Assembly: GCA_025451215.1 (NCBI GenBank)
Contig: JANWKU010000129.1
Location: 1 to 32,882 of the forward strand
Length of the DNA stretch: 32,882 nt
Origin: Terriglobales bacterium
GTDB lineage: Bacteria > Acidobacteriota > Terriglobia > Terriglobales > Acidobacteriaceae
Direction: 5' to 3'
Positions 30,168-32,882 of the stretch are shown in pieces. A model generated the notes under the pieces. The model was given only the letters and a program-made list of their open reading frames with translations. It made no database searches and was not told where the DNA came from. The translations under genes were made by a program, and so were the position numbers. Each line of letters begins with the position of its first letter. Position 1 is the stretch's first letter.

Positions 30168-31295
30168 ATGGCAGTGCCGATTTCACAAGGCTGGACAGTC
30201 GCAACCTACGTCCTGAAACAAAAGATCAAAGGGCGTAAGCGCTATCCCTTGGTGCTGATGCTGGAGCCTTTATTTCGCTGCAATCTTGCATGTGCGGGCT
30301 GCGGCAAAATCCAATACCCCGCGCACGTACTGAAGATGCAGCTTACGCCCGAAGAATGTTTCAAGGCGGCGGAAGAGTGCGGCACGCCCATGATTTCCAT
30401 CCCCGGTGGAGAGCCGTTGCTGCATCCGCAGATCGGCGAGATCGTTGAAGGGCTGGTCGCGCGCAAAAAATATATTTATCTGTGCACCAATGCGCTTTTG
30501 CTCAAGCAAAAAATTGATCTGTTCAAGCCCAGCAAGTATTTGACTTTTTCCGTCCACATGGATGGACAACGCGAGCACCATGATTTCTCCGTCTGTCAGG
30601 AAGGCGGATATGATCAGGCGCGTGAAGGAATTAAAGAAGCCGTGAGCCGTGGCTTTCGCGTGACCACGAATACCACTCTGTTCGACGGAGCCGATCCCAA
30701 GAGCGTGCGTGCGTTTTTCGACGAAATGATGGACCTGGGCGTCGAAGGCATGATGCTTTCCCCGGGATATTCTTACGACAAAGCTCCGGACCAGAGCCAT
30801 TTCTTAGGTAAAGCGCGTACCCGGCGGCTGTTCCGCGCCATGCTCTCCAACCGCAAGAAGAACTGGAAGTTCAATCAATCATTTCTGTTTCTGGAATTCC
30901 TCATGGGCCGGCGCGACTACTCCTGCACGCCGTGGGGCATGCCCACATACAACGTCTTTGGCTGGCAGAAACCCTGCTATCTGCTTCAGGACGGCTACGC
31001 GGACACATTCTCAGAATTGCTGGCCGCAACCGAATGGGGAAAATACGGGACCGAATCCGGCAATCCGAAGTGCGCGAATTGCATGGTGCACAGCGGCTAC
31101 GAAGCCTCCGCGGTAAATGACACCTTTGGCTCTCTGCGCGGTCTGTGGGGCGAAGCGAAAGCACGATTGTTTAGCGGTTATCAGGATCAAGCGGCTCTAA
31201 GACTTCTTGATGAACCTACACGTCCCGTTCATGCCTTTGATCCGCTGGTGCAAATCGAAACTGACAACCAGGTCGCTGAGGAAACCCGCGCTTAA
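30168..31295 (+). CDS. hpnH: Hopanoid biosynthesis radical SAM protein HpnH
   Basis: HpnH joins the 5'-deoxyadenosyl radical to hopene, giving adenosylhopane, the first step of side-chain extension. The 375-residue protein begins MAVPISQGWTVATYVLKQK and has the radical-SAM site CNLACAGC (Cys38, 42, 45), followed by SIPGGEPLLHP, matching the SAM-binding GGEP motif. A C-terminal auxiliary segment has CTPWGMPTYNVFGWQKPCYLL and CANCMVHSGYEA. The sequence is a full-length family match. It sits between shc and an unknown gene two bases downstream. Confidence 0.96.
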   Translation: MAVPISQGWTVATYVLKQKIKGRKRYPLVLMLEPLFRCNLACAGCGKIQYPAHVLKMQLTPEECFKAAEECGTPMISIPGGEPLLHPQIGEIVEGLVARKKYIYLCTNALLLKQKIDLFKPSKYLTFSVHMDGQREHHDFSVCQEGGYDQAREGIKEAVSRGFRVTTNTTLFDGADPKSVRAFFDEMMDLGVEGMMLSPGYSYDKAPDQSHFLGKARTRRLFRAMLSNRKKNWKFNQSFLFLEFLMGRRDYSCTPWGMPTYNVFGWQKPCYLLQDGYADTFSELLAATEWGKYGTESGNPKCANCMVHSGYEASAVNDTFGSLRGLWGEAKARLFSGYQDQAALRLLDEPTRPVHAFDPLVQIETDNQVAEETRA

Positions 31296-31297
31296 TC

Positions 31298-31723
31298 ATG
31301 GATACCCACGAGGCTCCCACGGCCGTAAACGCCGATACTCTTGAAGTAGCTCCGGGAACAATCCACGAAAAATTGGAAGGGGCCGTGCCTGCGCTCGCTT
31401 CCGAGGCAGATCTGCGCAAGGCATTGGAAAGCGCCTTTGACTACCGCGGCGATGTGCTCATCACGCGCAAAGACGGCAGCAAAGTTGAAGGTTACATTTT
31501 CGACCGGCGCAATGGGCAAACTCTTGGCGATTCTTTTGTACGTCTACTTCCCAAGGACGGCAGCGGCAAAACCTCGGTTTCATATGCTGAAATCGCGTCC
31601 CTTGCTTTCAGTGGCCGCGACATGGCCGCGGGTAAAAGCTGGGAATCCTGGGTGAAGAAATACTGGGAGAAGAAAGCCGCTGGAGAAAAAGATATTTCCA
31701 TTCAGCCGGAAAAGCTGGAGTAA
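31298..31723 (+). CDS. Uncharacterised protein within the hopanoid operon
   Basis: This 141-residue soluble protein starts two bases after the hpnH stop and is followed 67 bases later by hpnA, so it is embedded in the operon. Residues 1-35 are acidic and probably flexible. Residues 46-106 (FDYRGDVLITRKDGSKVEGY, then SFVRLLPKDG and SVSYAEIASLAF) show a beta-rich G-x-V-DG-x-x-x-G-Y pattern reminiscent of Sm-like or SH3-like barrels. Residues 107-141 are a charged helix (KSWESWVKKYWEKKAAGEKD). There is no signal peptide, membrane segment, cysteine or catalytic motif. I do not recognise a characterised family. A regulatory or scaffold role for the membrane-associated hopanoid enzymes is possible but unproven. 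Confidence 0.8.
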   Translation: MDTHEAPTAVNADTLEVAPGTIHEKLEGAVPALASEADLRKALESAFDYRGDVLITRKDGSKVEGYIFDRRNGQTLGDSFVRLLPKDGSGKTSVSYAEIASLAFSGRDMAAGKSWESWVKKYWEKKAAGEKDISIQPEKLE

Positions 31724-31790
31724 TTTCGCACTTGGCGATTGGACGAATCGAGAACCTGCACCTCCAAATGCCAAATGCTAACTGCGAATC

Positions 31791-32795
31791 ATGAAAGCTT
31801 TCGTCACCGGAGCGACAGGATTTTTAGGAAGCCACGTGGCCCGCATGCTGGCAGAGAGCGGTGCTGATCTAAGGCTGCTGGTAAGGCCGAGCAGCGATCT
31901 CCGCAATATTGAAAAGCTAAATGCGGAGCGGGTTGTCGGAGATTTGCGGGACGCCGCATCGCTCGAAAAAGGCATGGCCGGTTGCGAGGCTGTATTTCAC
32001 GTCGCGGCGGACTACCGGCTCTGGGTGCGCGATCCGGACGAAATGTATCGGTCGAACGTGGAAGGTACACGCGCGATTTTGCAGGCCGCCAGGAAAAACG
32101 GCGTGAAACGTGTGGTTTATACGTCGAGCGTCGCGACCATGGGCTTCACGAACAATGGTCATACTGCCGACGAAGATTCTCCGGTGTCATTGCAGAACAT
32201 GATTGGGCCGTACAAGCGTTCGAAATTTATGGCGGAAGAGGTTGCCATTCAGGCTGGCAGGGAAGGAATGGACGTTGTCGTAGTGAATCCGACAGCGCCG
32301 GTGGGGGAGCGCGACATCAAACCAACGCCGACAGGAAGAATCGTGCTGGATTTTCTCAAACGAAAATTTCCCGCGTACGTGGATACAGGATTGAATCTGG
32401 TGGATGCCACTGAATGCGCTCGCGGACATGTGGCTGCGTTTGAAAGGGCGAAACCCGGCGAGCGCTACATTCTTGGCGGAGAAAATCTGACCCTGAAGCA
32501 GATTCTGGACAAACTCGGCGAGATCACCGGACTGCCTTCCCCGCGTGTTAAGGTGCCGTATGTAATGGCACTGGCCACCGGAGTTGTGGACGAAGTCTTC
32601 ACGGGCCGCATTTTAGGACGCGAGCCGCGAGCCACGATTGACGCCGTGCGCATGGGCAAAAAGAAAATGTTCGTTTCATCCGCGAAAGCAGAGCGCGATT
32701 TGGGATGGAAAATCATTCCCGTAGACGGTGCATTGCGCCGCGCGGTGGAGTGGTTTCAAAGCAATGGATACGTTTCAAACGGCAGCAATGCCTGA
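31791..32795 (+). CDS. hpnA: Hopanoid-associated sugar epimerase HpnA
   Basis: HpnA is an extended short-chain dehydrogenase found in most hopanoid clusters; its exact reaction is not established. The 334-residue protein has the NAD-binding motif TGATGFLGSHV (6-16), DLRD (51-54), VYTSSVATMG (109-118), the catalytic pair YKRSK (Tyr141, Lys145) and NPTAPVGERDIKPTPTGR, typical of HpnA. The usual length is kept. Its last eight bases overlap the start of hpnG. Confidence 0.94.
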   Translation: MKAFVTGATGFLGSHVARMLAESGADLRLLVRPSSDLRNIEKLNAERVVGDLRDAASLEKGMAGCEAVFHVAADYRLWVRDPDEMYRSNVEGTRAILQAARKNGVKRVVYTSSVATMGFTNNGHTADEDSPVSLQNMIGPYKRSKFMAEEVAIQAGREGMDVVVVNPTAPVGERDIKPTPTGRIVLDFLKRKFPAYVDTGLNLVDATECARGHVAAFERAKPGERYILGGENLTLKQILDKLGEITGLPSPRVKVPYVMALATGVVDEVFTGRILGREPRATIDAVRMGKKKMFVSSAKAERDLGWKIIPVDGALRRAVEWFQSNGYVSNGSNA

Positions 32796-32882
32796 GGACA
32801 ATTTGGCCCAGGATTACAGAATCGCGTTTGTAGCGGCGCTGGAAAGAGAAATTGCACCGTTCGTTCGAGGCTGGAATCTATC
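32788..32882 (+). CDS. hpnG: Hopanoid-associated nucleosidase/phosphorylase HpnG (partial, N-terminus only)
   Basis: From an ATG at 32788, overlapping the end of hpnA by eight bases, 31 residues are visible before the window ends (MPEDNLAQDYRIAFVAALER, then EIAPFVRGWNL). The segment IAFVAALEREIAPFV matches the start of HpnG and other nucleoside phosphorylase-fold proteins (IGIIGALEEEI in MTA/SAH nucleosidase). HpnG removes adenine from adenosylhopane, the product of HpnH, so its place here makes biochemical sense. Only the N-terminus is available, so the call rests on that plus context. Confidence 0.85.
   Translation, partial: MPEDNLAQDYRIAFVAALEREIAPFVRGWNL

Overview
The window looks like chromosomal DNA of an acidobacterium (Acidobacteriota, probably class Terriglobia/Acidobacteriia). 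This is inferred from the gene families and style, not from a marker gene: a squalene-hopene cyclase/HpnH/HpnA/HpnG hopanoid operon, an OmpA protein with Ig-like repeats, a coiled-coil porin, and short palindromic intergenic elements built on a TGTCATTCCGA motif. Coding density is high and most genes are housekeeping or envelope genes. I saw no rRNA, tRNA, CRISPR array, prophage or insertion sequence.

Layout. (1) 1-631, minus strand: start of hisI (cut by the window edge), preceded by what looks like a complete histidine attenuator: promoter, 19-residue leader peptide with seven His, and a terminator hairpin with a U tract. (2) 756-1114, plus: two small, relatively AT-rich zinc-knuckle genes. 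(3) 1239-3020, minus: OmpA-like outer-membrane protein. (4) 3353-3532, plus: small zinc-ribbon gene. (5) 4777-3542, minus: rlpA then pyrF. (6) 4778-5170: gene-free region with several inverted repeats. (7) 5171-7834: thiD converging on an HD-GYP c-di-GMP phosphodiesterase with a 12-bp overlap. (8) 7990-8796, plus: higBA toxin-antitoxin operon with an operator palindrome inside its promoter. (9) 12511-9003, minus: cinA-thpR-plsY-gpsA, tightly packed and including two phospholipid precursor enzymes. (10) 12659-13273, plus: exported TPR protein. (11) 16587-13295, minus: rimO-yacG-pgpA-beta-propeller operon. (12) 16850-19037, plus: porin and a small exported protein. (13) 19065-24181: polyphosphate block, with ppk1-sixA on plus facing CHAD-ppx on minus. 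(14) 24322-24585, minus: rpsT. (15) 24679-26259, plus: Ycf46-like AAA ATPase. (16) 26279-26965, plus: phd-vapC toxin-antitoxin pair with a tandem palindromic operator. (17) 27137 to the right edge, plus: isoprenoid/hopanoid operon ispH-shc-hpnH-(unknown)-hpnA-hpnG.

How the genes work together. The right end forms one pathway: IspH makes the C5 isoprenoid units, Shc cyclises squalene to hopene, HpnH adds adenosine, HpnG removes adenine to give ribosylhopane, and HpnA is the usual hopanoid-cluster epimerase. A 141-residue unknown protein sits inside this operon. The polyphosphate block pairs a synthase (Ppk1) with a hydrolase (Ppx/GppA) and a probable polyphosphate-binding CHAD protein. GpsA, PlsY and PgpA cover glycerol-3-phosphate supply, its first acylation and phosphatidylglycerol formation.

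The observations most worth following are the near-leaderless histidine attenuator upstream of hisI, the unknown hopanoid-operon gene, the two toxin-antitoxin promoters with visible operators, and the Ycf46-like ATPase, whose bacterial role is poorly known. I did not find a clearly new multi-gene system.
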